64,000 nt of DNA, taken from positions 248,001 through 312,000 of the forward strand of contig NZ_VAWE01000002.1 of assembly GCF_005795905.1 (NCBI RefSeq), given 5' to 3'. The position numbers and the translations under genes are program-made. The DNA comes from Streptomyces marianii. GTDB lineage: Bacteria; Actinomycetota; Actinomycetes; Streptomycetales; Streptomycetaceae. Shown in pieces: positions 17,087-25,515 of this stretch. The notes beneath the pieces were generated by a model. That model ran no database searches, had not been told where the DNA came from, and was given only the letters and a program-made list of their open reading frames with translations. How positions within the stretch are numbered: position 1 is the first letter of the stretch; each line of letters opens with the position of its first letter.

Positions 17087-17843
17087 GTGGGGAGGATCGA
17101 CGGCCGCGTCCCCGACGGCGCCACCGAAATCACCACCGGTCAGGCCAACCGCGTCTGGTACATCGGCGGACGCGAGCCGTACGTCCTCAAGCACTACAGA
17201 GACCCGGCCCGCGCCGCCAACGAAGCCGCCGCACTCACTCTCCTCACCCACCACCGCGCTCCCGGCCCCCGACTGCTCGACGCACTCGGAGGGGCAGCCG
17301 GCCTGGACCGCGCAGAGCGCCGTCCAGGCCGAGCCCGTACCCGCCGAACGGTTTCTCGATGACCTCGCTGGCCCGCTCGCCGCAGTCCACGCCATCGCCG
17401 GAACTCACTTCGGGCGTCTCGCCGGAGCCACCCGGCACCCCACCTGGCGCGCCTACCTCCACGACCGCCTGCACCTCTACACGGCCACAGCACCCGAACT
17501 TGCTACGGCCGCAGCGGCTCTCCGCCGAGACCTCGACCGAGTGAACCTCGACACCGAGCCACGGCTGCTCCACCACGACCTCCAGCCCGGACACCTCGTC
17601 CGCACCACAGACGGTCTCCGGTTCTTGCTGGACTGGGAACTTGCCGCCTTCGGCGACCCCATCTCCGACCGCGCCCGCCTTGCCGCACGCCTCCGCCTGC
17701 CGGACCCGAGCCCCGTGCTCGCCCACGGGGCCGATTCAGCCACCCACCAGCGCCTGGACCTGTACTGGCGCCTCCACCTCCTCGCCGACGCGGCACTGGC
17801 CACAGACCCCGCAGTCCGTGCGCACGCCGTGTCCCTGCGATGA
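17087..17843 (+). pseudogene. Frameshifted aminoglycoside-phosphotransferase-like gene
   Basis: Two halves of one phosphotransferase lie in different frames. The first half (VWYIGGREPYVLKHYRDP, then APGPRLLDAL) gives the N-lobe with the ATP-binding Lys. After about 17285 the coding pattern moves to another frame with EGQPAWTAQ, LLHHDLQPGHL (catalytic loop, with H where N is usual) and FLLDWELAAFGDP (metal-binding Asp). One extra G near 17286 explains the shift. It may be real decay or a sequencing error; the rest of the frame looks unspoiled. Confidence 0.75.
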
Positions 17844-17869
17844 CCGTCCTCGACAGGGAGTTGATCTAG

Positions 17870-18130
17870 GTGCTACCCAGCCAGCAGATGCACAGCCTCG
17901 GCCTCGCTGAATACGGCGCCTCCATCCTGAGTGAGGCTGCCCGTGCCTTCTCGTTCCCTGACGATCGGCAGACCGCGGACACCGTCATCGCTCAGCTTCT
18001 TGACGCTATGGAGCGCATCCGCCGCGCGCACGACTTCTCCGGCAAGGGCCTGGGCATGGCCGCCCCACACTGCGCAGGAGCAGGGCCCGCAGGGCCGGAA
18101 CCGCGGCACCGAGTGGTCACCGGCCGGTAG
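17870..18130 (+). pseudogene. Truncated peptide deformylase
   Basis: The N-terminal 65 residues follow the peptide deformylase pattern: VLPSQQM start, AEYGASILSEAARAF, then FSGKGLGMAAP, the first half of motif I (GxGLAAPQIG). The match stops at AAP-H and the rest is unrelated, running into the 3' end of the leftward membrane gene. The metal-binding EGCLS and HExDH motifs are absent, so the enzyme is dead. The break near 18070 probably marks one edge of the inserted module copy. Confidence 0.65.
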
Positions 18131-18911
18131 CCGGCCCGCAGCTCCGGTGCAGGGCTCCGCGAATTGTGATGCCGAACCGGGTTCGGAGTCGGCGGAGCTC
18201 CCATAGGGACAGCAGGGTGACGGACAGCGGGGGACCGACCAGGAAGAGGAGCTGTACCTGCTCGGGTGCGGCTACCGGGGGTCCGTCGGCCAGCTGGAAG
18301 CCGAACATCACCCAGACCAGCAAGGGGGAGAGCAGCGGCGGGAGGATCTCGTGGACGTCGCCGGTGCGGAAGACGTAGTGCACACACAGCACCGCGGAGG
18401 CGAGCCCGAAGGGCACGGCGAAGAGTACCGCAGCCAGCGCCACGAGCAAGAACACGATCTGGAAGGGCCCGAACTGCGGGGCCAAGCGGGCCCCGCCACT
18501 GTTCTGCAGGAGAAGGAACAGGACGAGCACGGACGCGAACAGTGCGCCGAAGCCGACCAGCGGCCCCGACAGTCGGCGGACGTACACCGCGCGTCCGGGT
18601 GCCCGGGCGGCGGCGACGAAGAGAGCGAGGGCCATGGGGCCGGCGACGACGAGCACGCCTGTGCTGATGAGGATCTCGGTGAGCTCGTCCTTCGCGAACG
18701 AGGGCAGCGACTCCTGCATCGGGTACGCGTAGAGCACCCACGCGGTTGCTCCGAGGCCGATGCCGGTCCGGGCTATCTGCAAGCCCTCGATCGTTCTGTC
18801 GGCGATCCGGCCGGGGCGGGACGGGCGGAAGACCCGGGCGGCCAGGGCGAAGGGCAGCATGAGGCAGCCGGGGCGTGTGCGTGTGGACGTGGGGTGCGTC
18901 GTGTACTGCAT
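18117..18911 (-). CDS. Multi-span membrane protein, intact copy B of the duplicated module
   Basis: A 264-aa integral membrane protein with about six hydrophobic segments (ILISTGVLVVAGPMALALFV, LVGFGALFASVLVLFLLL, IVFLLVALAAVLFAVPFG, LLSPLLVWVMFGFQL and PPLSVTLLSLWEL) and a basic N-terminus. Family not recognised. It is the intact version of the pseudogene at 11431. Its divergent partner is the 234-aa protein at 19093, about 180 bp away, an arrangement kept in both copies, which implies joint function or regulation. Confidence 0.75.
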   Translation of the reverse strand: MQYTTHPTSTRTRPGCLMLPFALAARVFRPSRPGRIADRTIEGLQIARTGIGLGATAWVLYAYPMQESLPSFAKDELTEILISTGVLVVAGPMALALFVAAARAPGRAVYVRRLSGPLVGFGALFASVLVLFLLLQNSGGARLAPQFGPFQIVFLLVALAAVLFAVPFGLASAVLCVHYVFRTGDVHEILPPLLSPLLVWVMFGFQLADGPPVAAPEQVQLLFLVGPPLSVTLLSLWELRRLRTRFGITIRGALHRSCGPATGR

Positions 18912-18999
18912 GGGTGGATACCCCCGTGGGCTAACGCCGGCTGGCGAGCCGGCGGATGAGTGGGCGGCGAGCCGACAGGGGAGCGAAGCACGAACCCGT

Positions 19000-19042
19000 C
19001 GTCTCTTTTAACTTGATTAAAGAGGTCATCTTATCGTAAGAT
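19000..19042 (+). promoter_or_regulatory. Shared-architecture promoter, copy B
   Basis: The 19-bp element at 19000-19018 (CGTCTCTTTTAACTTGATT) is followed after 18 bp by TAAGAT (19037-19042). AAGGGTCA in reverse sense sits at 19045-19052, as in copy A. It drives the gene at 19093. Confidence 0.65.
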
Positions 19043-19053
19043 AGAAGGGTCAC

Positions 19054-19072
19054 GCGAGGGGTGTTCCCTCGC
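19054..19072 (+). promoter_or_regulatory. Conserved leader hairpin, copy B
   Basis: The same GCGAGGG/CCCTCGC stem as at 12412, with a different loop (GTGTT), followed by the same 18-bp sequence up to the start codon. Confidence 0.6.
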
Positions 19073-19092
19073 CCCCCGAACCCGGGAGTTCC

Positions 19093-19797
19093 ATGCTTCA
19101 GCTGCCCCTCGCCCAGGAGATCGACAAGGAGATCTACAGCCCGCACGAGTTCCACAACCGGGTGCGCAAGGCCCTGCTCACTGCCGTGGAACTCAGGAAG
19201 AGCCACTTCGGCGGCGTGATCACCGCGCGCGAGGTCAACACCCTCACCCACGAGCACATGGCGCTCGCGGCACGCCGGATCAACGAGCGGCCTCCGACCG
19301 TCAAGTCCAACGCCAGCCCGACCGCTCAGCTGATCACCGACTTCCTGCACGCCTTCCGTACGGCGCAGCCCTCCGGCCGGAGCCGCAGCGTCCACCAGCC
19401 GCCGTGGCTCGCCGGGTTCTCCGAGGACCTTCAGCAGGCGATTCCCATCGCCTTCGACGCGTTCTGGAACGAGTTCGACGGCCTGCCGACCACCGAGCTC
19501 ATCGACGCACTCGACGCTCGGCAGATGACGGCCATCGCGCGCCGTGTCAGGCCCGGAGGCCGGATGGCCACCAGGGTGAGCACCCGGGCCGAGTTCCTCG
19601 TACGTCACCTCCTGTGCGTCATCCGTGACGCCCAGCCCGAGGCCACCGCCGTGACTTCGCCTTCCGCCGTCCCGGCTCAGAGCGTTCAGCCGAAGCCGAC
19701 CGATGCCGCCACCCTGACCGAGGCGGTCACCGCGGCGATCTCCGCAGCGGCGCAGTCGAAGACCCCGACGATCGTGGTCCTCAACTTCCCGCAGTGA
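19093..19797 (+). CDS. Duplicated-module protein, copy B
   Basis: A 234-aa paralogue of the protein at 12451, colinear over its whole length. The most conserved blocks are the N-terminal 35 residues, AIPIAFDAFWN, RAEFLVRHLL and the final SKTPTIVVLNFPQ; the Pro/Ser linker before the C-terminal helix differs. No family is recognised. Divergent from the intact membrane protein and followed by a strong terminator, so it is a monocistronic unit with its own regulated promoter. Confidence 0.78.
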   Translation: MLQLPLAQEIDKEIYSPHEFHNRVRKALLTAVELRKSHFGGVITAREVNTLTHEHMALAARRINERPPTVKSNASPTAQLITDFLHAFRTAQPSGRSRSVHQPPWLAGFSEDLQQAIPIAFDAFWNEFDGLPTTELIDALDARQMTAIARRVRPGGRMATRVSTRAEFLVRHLLCVIRDAQPEATAVTSPSAVPAQSVQPKPTDAATLTEAVTAAISAAAQSKTPTIVVLNFPQ

Positions 19798-19803
19798 CCA
19801 CTC

Positions 19804-19838
19804 CGGAGGCTGCGCAGACCGCTCCTGCGCAGCCTCCG
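19804..19838 (+). terminator. Terminator after copy B
   Basis: A perfect 14-bp stem (19804-19817 with 19825-19838) with a 7-nt loop, 6 bp after the stop. Confidence 0.8.
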
Positions 19839-19875
19839 CCCCGCCCCCGCCGCGGGCCGCACCCCAGGAGCCACG

Positions 19876-20418
19876 ATCCGCACCATCGCTCGCAACCACA
19901 CCCGAGTCCTTGCCGATCTGCGCCAGGAACTGACCCTCTGCACCCGCCACAACGGCGCCCAGGACACCACTGGAACGCCCGCGGAAGGATACGAGGCATG
20001 GGCGGCGTACGACACGAACCGGCACGCCCTCGTCCGCGAACTCGACCCCCGCGCAGGAACGTACGAGATCCGCATCAACGGCCGTCTGCGCTACGAGTTG
20101 CGCCGCCCGGCCCCGCCCGGACGTATCGACGTCGTCGTCGACCGCGACCCGGACGCCGATACGGACGTCACCGTGTACCTCGACGGTGCGAAGGTCACCG
20201 GCAGCCGACTGGCCGTCCACGTCGTGGACCCGGGTGCAGGCGGCCCCGACCACGAATGGTTCAACTCCACCACCACGCACGCCGCGGACGTCCCCGAAGC
20301 GGTCGCCGACGAGATCGACAGCCTTGCCCAGGGCTACCACGACCGCCACGCGTGCCGGGACGCGCGCTGCAGGGCCCTCCCTCTCGCCGACGACCGGACC
20401 GCGGACAACCTGCTGTGA
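19876..20418 (+). CDS. Hypothetical protein, apparent ATC start
   Basis: Unrecognised, about 180 aa. The first standard start is far inside (about 20098), but a coding pattern (ARNHTRVLADLRQELTLC, then GYEAWAAYDTNRHALVREL) extends back to ATC 19876, which has AGGAG 5 nt upstream. The middle is beta-rich (AGTYEIRINGRLRYEL; RIDVVVDRDPD) and the end has a small Cys/His region (YHDRHACRDARCR). It overlaps the next gene by GTGA. Confidence 0.5.
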   Translation: MRTIARNHTRVLADLRQELTLCTRHNGAQDTTGTPAEGYEAWAAYDTNRHALVRELDPRAGTYEIRINGRLRYELRRPAPPGRIDVVVDRDPDADTDVTVYLDGAKVTGSRLAVHVVDPGAGGPDHEWFNSTTTHAADVPEAVADEIDSLAQGYHDRHACRDARCRALPLADDRTADNLL

Positions 20419-20585
20419 CCCGACCGGACCGCCGCCGCTCGGACTACGGCACCTGCACCGCCTGCGGCGAGCCCATCGAGTACATGTGGCGCGGAGCAGT
20501 CCTGCGCCCTCACCTCAACCCCGATTGGTACCTGTGCCGGGGAGGAGAGCGGCTCCCGAAGAAAGCCGCCGACCCCGATGACTGA
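20415..20585 (+). CDS. Small zinc-ribbon-like protein (56 aa)
   Basis: GTG 20415 overlaps the previous stop. The product has CTACGEPIEYMW near the start and LCRGG near the end, giving three Cys and a His in 35 residues, consistent with a small zinc-binding treble clef. No named family. Confidence 0.55.
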   Translation: MTRPDRRRSDYGTCTACGEPIEYMWRGAVLRPHLNPDWYLCRGGERLPKKAADPDD

Positions 20586-20907
20586 CACCACCGACGTCGC
20601 CACCCGCACCAGAAGCCGCGACCGCTGAGCAGGACTCCCTCTCGTACTGCGCGACGGAGCCGCCCGCGTCAGCAGCGCCCGCAGACGCTCCGGCGGGCAT
20701 GGCGCCATCGACCCGCCTGTTCAGGGCAGCCCGGTCTGGCGACTGGAAGACGTCCCGACAGCAAGCTCCCGCCACTGCTGTACGGCACAGGACATCGACT
20801 CCGTCCTGAGCGTCAAGCCCACAGCTCTGCGACCAGCGGACTCTGTCCACAGCCCGGCCCACGCACCATCGCCCTTTCCCCACCTGCATGATCTCCGAGG
20901 AGACCGA
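20586..20907. other. Gap with no supported gene
   Basis: A 322-bp stretch without a credible gene. One rightward frame reads as plausible protein up to the NERD start but has no start codon. No terminator or shared-type promoter is seen. Confidence 0.5.
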
Positions 20908-21654
20908 ATGCCGACCCGACCCAAGCGCCGCTCCGGCGCCGGGGCGAGCGCCCAGGCCATGGCCGACAGCATCCGCGCGACCGAGCGCAGAAGGCAGCAC
21001 CGCACCGCCGCATGGGCGATCCCTCTGATGGTCGCCCCCGTCGCACTTGCCGCCGGGTACTTCGCGGCCTGCGTGACCAACTGGCAGGCCGGCACTGCCG
21101 TCGCCCTGGTGACGGTCGTGCTCGCCCTGCGCCGCATCTACCGCACCAAGGGCAGCACGTGGGCTACCGGTGCCGCCGGCGAACGCCGCACGCGCTGGAT
21201 CCTTGCTCCGCTCGTCTGGTTCGGGCTCGGCCGCTGGGCGGTCCTCCACGACCGCCAGATACCTCGATCCCGCGCCAACCTGGATCATCTCGTCCTGGGA
21301 AAGTGCGGTCCGGTCTACGTCGACACCAAGACCTGGAAGGCGAAGAACGCCAAGGTGCACATGCGCGGCGGAACACTCTGGTACGGCAGGCACCCACAGC
21401 AGAAAACCCTCGAGACGGTTCAGTGGGAAGCCAGCCGGGCCGCCGAAGTCCTCGGCCACCGCGTTCAGGCAGTCGTCGCAGTCCATCACGCCGCCGTACC
21501 CCCCGGCGGGCTGGTCAGCCACGGCGTGACCATCATCCAGTCCACTGAGCTCCGCCGCTTCCTGCGAGCTCTGCCCAAGGAGCCGGGCTGGGACCGAGCC
21601 CGCGTCCGGCAAGCCGCTCTCCTTGCCGAGCAGCATCTACGCCCCGCAGCGTGA
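20908..21654 (+). CDS. NERD (nuclease-related) domain membrane protein
   Basis: A 248-aa protein with a basic N-terminus, two hydrophobic segments (about 35-55 and 60-76) and a NERD domain at 88-205. The restriction-endonuclease-like core shows GAAGERRTRWIL, the acidic position in NLDHLVLG (124-131) and the VDTKTW strand (138-143) matching the D-x-K catalytic pattern. NERD proteins are believed to process DNA, often on plasmids. ATG 20908 follows CGAGGAGA. The ATP-grasp gene follows within 40 bp. Confidence 0.8.
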   Translation: MPTRPKRRSGAGASAQAMADSIRATERRRQHRTAAWAIPLMVAPVALAAGYFAACVTNWQAGTAVALVTVVLALRRIYRTKGSTWATGAAGERRTRWILAPLVWFGLGRWAVLHDRQIPRSRANLDHLVLGKCGPVYVDTKTWKAKNAKVHMRGGTLWYGRHPQQKTLETVQWEASRAAEVLGHRVQAVVAVHHAAVPPGGLVSHGVTIIQSTELRRFLRALPKEPGWDRARVRQAALLAEQHLRPAA

Positions 21655-21691
21655 CCGAAGCCCCCCGACCGACGCACGAGGTACCCCCACC

Positions 21692-22924
21692 ATGACCATC
21701 GCCATTGTCGACGGATACTCGACCGGAGCCGCTCTGGCCCGGCGGCTGCACAGCCTGGACCAGCCCTGCATCCACGTCCGAAGCCAGCCCCACGTCAGCG
21801 GGTACCTGCGCCGGTCGTTCGACCCGGACTCCTACATCACCGACCTTGGCCACGACCCCGACCTCCAGGCGGTCGCCCACCGTCTGCGCGAGCTCGGCGC
21901 CACGAGGATCACCGCCGGCGCCGAGTCCGGAGTCACTCTCGCCGAGCGGCTCTCCCTCCTCCTCGGGCTGCCCACCAACTCGGCCGAACACATAGCCGCC
22001 CGGCGGGACAAACACCTGATGGCTCAAGCTGTCGCCGCGGCGGGTCTGGCGACGCCCCAGGCCACCTTGGCCACGACGCCGGGAGAAGCCGCTGCCTGGT
22101 TCCAGGCGTCCGGACTGCCTGCGGCCGTCGTGAAACCCCTGTCGTCCGCCGGCACCGACAACGTCACGTTCTGCTCCACCGCCCTGCAGGTCGAAACCGC
22201 CAGCGCCGCCGTCCTGGCGGCCCGCACGGTCTTCGGTGAGCCCAACCGCGCCGTCCTCGTACAGGAACGCCTGAGGGGACCCGAGTTCTACATCAACACC
22301 GTCTCCTACGACGGCCACCACCGCGTCGCGGAGATCTGGCGCTACGTCAAGCAGGTCGGAGCCGACTCCACACCGCTCTACGACTACGAAGAGCCAGTCG
22401 AAGCCACCACCCAGATCGCCAAGACCCTGCGGCACTTCACCTTCGCCGTCCTCGACGCGCTCGGCATCCGTTCCACGCCCGCACACACCGAAGTCATGCT
22501 CACCTCCCGAGGACCCGTACTGATCGAGACCGGAGCCCGGCTGGGCGGCGCGACCCAACCCGACATCGTCGAGCGCTACTCCGGCGTTTCGCAGACCGCG
22601 CTGACAGCGGCAACCCTCCTTGACCCCCAACACCTCCTGGACTTCCAGGACACCCACACCACCTGGAGCGCGACGGTCCGCAACGTCGAGTTCGTCAACC
22701 ACCGCCACGGACCGGCCGACGCCCGCGCTGCTCAGAGGATCGCCAGGCTCCCCAGCGCGGTCGCCGTCGTCTCCGCAGTCGAACCCGGCGAGCAGATCGC
22801 TCCGACAGCCGACCTGCTGACCTCTCCCGGCTACGCCTACCTGGCCGCCGACGAGCGGTCCGCCGTGGAACGGGACTACGCCCGCCTGCGACGCTGGGAG
22901 CGCCAGGGCCTGCACACCGTCTGA
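21692..22924 (+). CDS. ATP-grasp ligase
   Basis: A 410-aa ATP-dependent carboxylate-amine/thiol ligase. The central lobe shows a lid-and-grasp pattern: RRDKHLMAQAVAAAGLATP start, AAVVKPLSSAGTDNV (ATP-binding Lys and loop), VQERLRGPEFYINTVS, and metal ligands in HTEVMLTSRGPVLIETGARLGG. This is the carbamoyl-phosphate-synthase-like class that joins amino acids. ATG 21692 is preferred, since the longer reading overlaps the NERD gene. Substrates unknown. Confidence 0.85.
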   Translation: MTIAIVDGYSTGAALARRLHSLDQPCIHVRSQPHVSGYLRRSFDPDSYITDLGHDPDLQAVAHRLRELGATRITAGAESGVTLAERLSLLLGLPTNSAEHIAARRDKHLMAQAVAAAGLATPQATLATTPGEAAAWFQASGLPAAVVKPLSSAGTDNVTFCSTALQVETASAAVLAARTVFGEPNRAVLVQERLRGPEFYINTVSYDGHHRVAEIWRYVKQVGADSTPLYDYEEPVEATTQIAKTLRHFTFAVLDALGIRSTPAHTEVMLTSRGPVLIETGARLGGATQPDIVERYSGVSQTALTAATLLDPQHLLDFQDTHTTWSATVRNVEFVNHRHGPADARAAQRIARLPSAVAVVSAVEPGEQIAPTADLLTSPGYAYLAADERSAVERDYARLRRWERQGLHTV

Positions 22925-23310
22925 GCCCGCCCGGAGCGAGGCGGGCACGAAATTCAGTGGCAACCGCCTCGGACGCTCGCATATGATCAGCCAGTACGCC
23001 CTGGGTAGCAGTCACTGCCACGCACACTGTCCGGGGTAGAGCCCCCTGAGCCCCGGTGTTCGCCTCTGCTTCTCGCAGCACGCGACCCGGGGCACAGTAC
23101 TTTCAGCGGCTGAGACGATTCCCTCGCGAACCTGGCACTGGGCAGGCACGTAGACCCGGTCCAGATCGCCGGCCGGGCGCGTGTGCCGGCAGCTACGCCC
23201 GACTGGCCATGGTGCACGTGGTGGTCGTCCCGACGAGCCGGACCGCGGCGCCCAGGCGCGCCGTTCGTACCGCTGTCAGGCCGCAGCGTTCCCGAGGCCT
23301 GACAGCGAGG
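22925..23310. other. Gap with no supported gene
   Basis: 386 bp between the ATP-grasp stop and the end of the leftward gene at 23311. Frames are open on both strands because of high G+C, but none has a start with an SD and credible composition. No strong hairpin was found. Confidence 0.5.
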
Positions 23311-23790
23311 TCACCGAAGCTCGTCCTCGTCGGCCAACTGAGCGACACGGAGCCCCAACTCGGTGCGGTAGCAGCGGAAGCGCGGCCCGAGCACACCCGA
23401 ACTGCCGTCGTGGGGCTGGACCACTCCTTCGTCGTCGCGGTACTCGGCCAGCCCCACGGCAGCGAGGCCGTCCTTCGTGACCCAGTTGACCCGGGTGGTG
23501 AACGCCCCGTCTTCCGCGACCCGCTCCGTGAGGGTGCGCCACTGAGCTGCGGTGAGCGCCGCCCGCCGGCCCGCCAAGGTGATCCGCCAGGTGCCGTCCG
23601 CATGGGCAAGAGCCTCTGCGCTGGCGAGGCGGAACCCGTCGCGATCCTCGCGGTAGATGAAGCCCGCCTCGAGCATTGCCTTCAGCAGCCGCGCGGACAC
23701 CGTCACGGGAAGATGCCCATGCGGATCGGCGGAGGCGGCCTTGAGATGCCTGGTCTCGGCGGCGGTGGCCTGTCTCGGGGCCTTTGACAT
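23311..23790 (-). CDS. Hypothetical 159-aa protein
   Basis: Unrecognised. ATG 23790 has AAGGAGGA upstream. The N-terminal half is helical and reads like a winged helix (VSARLLKAMLEAGFIYREDRDGFRL), and the C-terminus has an FRCYRTELGLRVAQL segment. It could be a DNA-binding or restriction-like accessory protein, but this is weak. A leftward shared-type promoter lies about 370 bp upstream at 24165. Confidence 0.65.
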   Translation of the reverse strand: MSKAPRQATAAETRHLKAASADPHGHLPVTVSARLLKAMLEAGFIYREDRDGFRLASAEALAHADGTWRITLAGRRAALTAAQWRTLTERVAEDGAFTTRVNWVTKDGLAAVGLAEYRDDEGVVQPHDGSSGVLGPRFRCYRTELGLRVAQLADEDELR

Positions 23791-24035
23791 GGAGTCCTCC
23801 TTCTACGTAGCTGACGGAGACGCAGCGGACGGTCCGCGCCGAAGGGCGCGTGACCGGCCGAACGCCTACGGTTGCGCCCGCGGCCAGGAAAGAAGAGCGC
23901 GGTACTGCGCATCACGGGCACGATGACGGCCCGCGCGCGAGGTGCGGCGCTCCTGCTGGAACCGCGACTGTGCGACTTCGGTATCGGTGGAGTCATGCAG
24001 GGCTGGCCCTGGAGACGGCCCTTGACGACAAGGCC

Positions 24036-24069
24036 GACGGGCCCGCCCAGGGGGATGGGCGGGCCCGTC
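24036..24069 (-). terminator. Strong GC hairpin in the leader of the leftward transcript
   Basis: A perfect 13-bp stem (24036-24048 with 24057-24069) with an 8-nt loop, about 90 bp downstream of the predicted leftward start. It could terminate a short RNA or attenuate the gene at 23790. Confidence 0.55.
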
Positions 24070-24077
24070 GCAGGAAG

Positions 24078-24108
24078 CCGTCCGGTGGGCGTAGGGGGCA
24101 CCGGACGG
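24078..24108 (-). promoter_or_regulatory. Upstream partner hairpin of the leader
   Basis: A perfect 10-bp stem (24078-24087 with 24099-24108) just before the terminator-like hairpin in the leftward direction; together they resemble an attenuator or a small structured RNA. Confidence 0.45.
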
Positions 24109-24164
24109 CGGGCTGGGGGTCAGCATGCGAAGCTCCGCAGAGCCTGCCCGCTTGACCCCTTTAC

Positions 24165-24205
24165 ATTATCTCACGGACACAGTATGCGGCAACTAAAAAG
24201 GGTCG
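24165..24205 (-). promoter_or_regulatory. Shared-architecture promoter, leftward (C)
   Basis: On the minus strand CGACCCTTTTTAGTTGCCG (24205-24187) is followed after 16 bp by GATAAT (24170-24165). The first box and -35 fit the repeated element; the -10 is closer to the vegetative consensus. Confidence 0.65.
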
Positions 24206-24699
24206 GATGCCCGGTGGTGGAGGCGCGAAGTGTCGCTCGCGCCGTCGCCAGAAGCCGGAGGGTCGGGTGCGGGGTCCGGGGCGGGGGTTGCCTGGAAGCG
24301 AGAGGCGGAGGGCGTGAGGTCCGGCGCTGGGCACGCCTTCGTTGTGCGGCCTGAGTGTGGAGTCCTTGTCACCGGACAGTGAACGGCCTGCCGGGTGCGC
24401 GGGCGTTGATGTCAGTGGTGGCTGGCAGCATGGCGCGCATATGCGAACGCGAGCTCCGCAACCGGTGGGGCCATCACCGTTCCCGTCGGGGGCAGCGTGA
24501 GGTCGCCGCGGGGGCGAAGTCCAGGGCGGGCACCAAGGGTGCGTAACGCTACGGCGGAACCGTCGCGGTGGCCGCCGCGGCGCCTTCGCGGCCAGGTGCC
24601 TTTGCGTCGCGTTGTGGCCCCTCAGGCGCCGCTGCCATCAGCCTCACAGAACCAGGATTTCTCAGGGGAACACAGGGAAACTCTGGTAAGTTGGGGCCC

Positions 24700-25515
24700 G
24701 TGGACGAAGCTCTGGATGCGATCGAGGACCGGATCTCGCGACTTCGGGTCGAGATGCGCGCCGCCCGCGCAGCCGCCGATCTCGACCGGCTCGAAGAGCT
24801 CCGTACGCAGCTGACGAATGCGCAGAACGCCTGGGACGACCTCCTGGGCATGCCGGCGGACCGTCCGCTGACGGCATCTCTCAAGTCCGCCCGAGAGCAG
24901 GTCGTCCAGACTCTGAACCTGATCGGCGCCCCCGCGGCGCGGAAGGTGATCCGGACGGTGCACGAGGCGTTCTTCGGGACCGAGCTGCCGGATTCTCGTA
25001 CGGCCACCCTTCGGCGAGACGAGGAGCGCAGTTACCTCAGCCGCGCTTCTTCCCGCACCTACGTGTGCCCGGCCCTGACCGCGGACGGCTTCCAGCCCGC
25101 TCGCTCGGTCCTTGTCTCGTCGGCCTGGCCGCTTGCTCAAAGGCTTCTGGGGCCGGACTCGGAACGTGTCAACTACCTGATCATGGCGTCGAATCTCGCC
25201 GATGCCGGCAAGGCCCACGACGTCCGGCCGGGAACAGCGGTCGACCGCCTGCTTCAGGAGGTCGCGCTCAACCTGCAGGGAGTCGAGCGCGGGCGCCGGA
25301 TATCACCCGAGCGCATCTACGCCGCTGCTCAGGCCGAGCTGGAGCGGATCGCTCCCCGCGACCAAGCCACACGAGCCAGAGCGGCACAGGACGCGTCCCG
25401 ACTTGCCGCCAGGCAGCAGCTGTTCGGCGTTCAGAGCGGCTCTCGATCTGCACCACGTCACGATCCGCGACAGCCTTCCGGAACCCGCCACGAGGGGAAG
25501 AGCAACGATGGCTGA
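24700..25515 (+). CDS. Unknown protein coupled to tap
   Basis: A 271-aa protein starting with GTG 24700. TAAGTT at 24687-24692 places the transcription start on or next to this GTG, so the mRNA may be leaderless. The N-terminal 45 residues form a charged coiled coil (IEDRISRLRVEMRAARAA, then LEELRTQLTNAQNAW); the rest is helical with no family recognised. Its end overlaps tap by 8 bp (ATGGCTGA), so it is the first gene of the tap-tpg transcript and may act in telomere replication. That is inference from position only. Confidence 0.65.
   Translation: MDEALDAIEDRISRLRVEMRAARAAADLDRLEELRTQLTNAQNAWDDLLGMPADRPLTASLKSAREQVVQTLNLIGAPAARKVIRTVHEAFFGTELPDSRTATLRRDEERSYLSRASSRTYVCPALTADGFQPARSVLVSSAWPLAQRLLGPDSERVNYLIMASNLADAGKAHDVRPGTAVDRLLQEVALNLQGVERGRRISPERIYAAAQAELERIAPRDQATRARAAQDASRLAARQQLFGVQSGSRSAPRHDPRQPSGTRHEGKSNDG

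Larger units (their letters stand above)
23791..24699. other. Long regulatory gap between divergent genes
   Basis: No gene can be supported in these 909 bp. They hold a leftward shared-type promoter (24165-24205), two strong hairpins (24036-24069 and 24078-24108) downstream of it, and, at 24687-24692, a TAAGTT -10 just before the GTG of the next gene. The stretch 24220-24650 looks empty. Confidence 0.5.

Noticed and set aside
23866..24126. Leftward 86-aa frame in the 24-kb leader
   Set aside because: Its first half is the hairpin pair read as protein, with Pro/Arg bias, and it lacks an SD.
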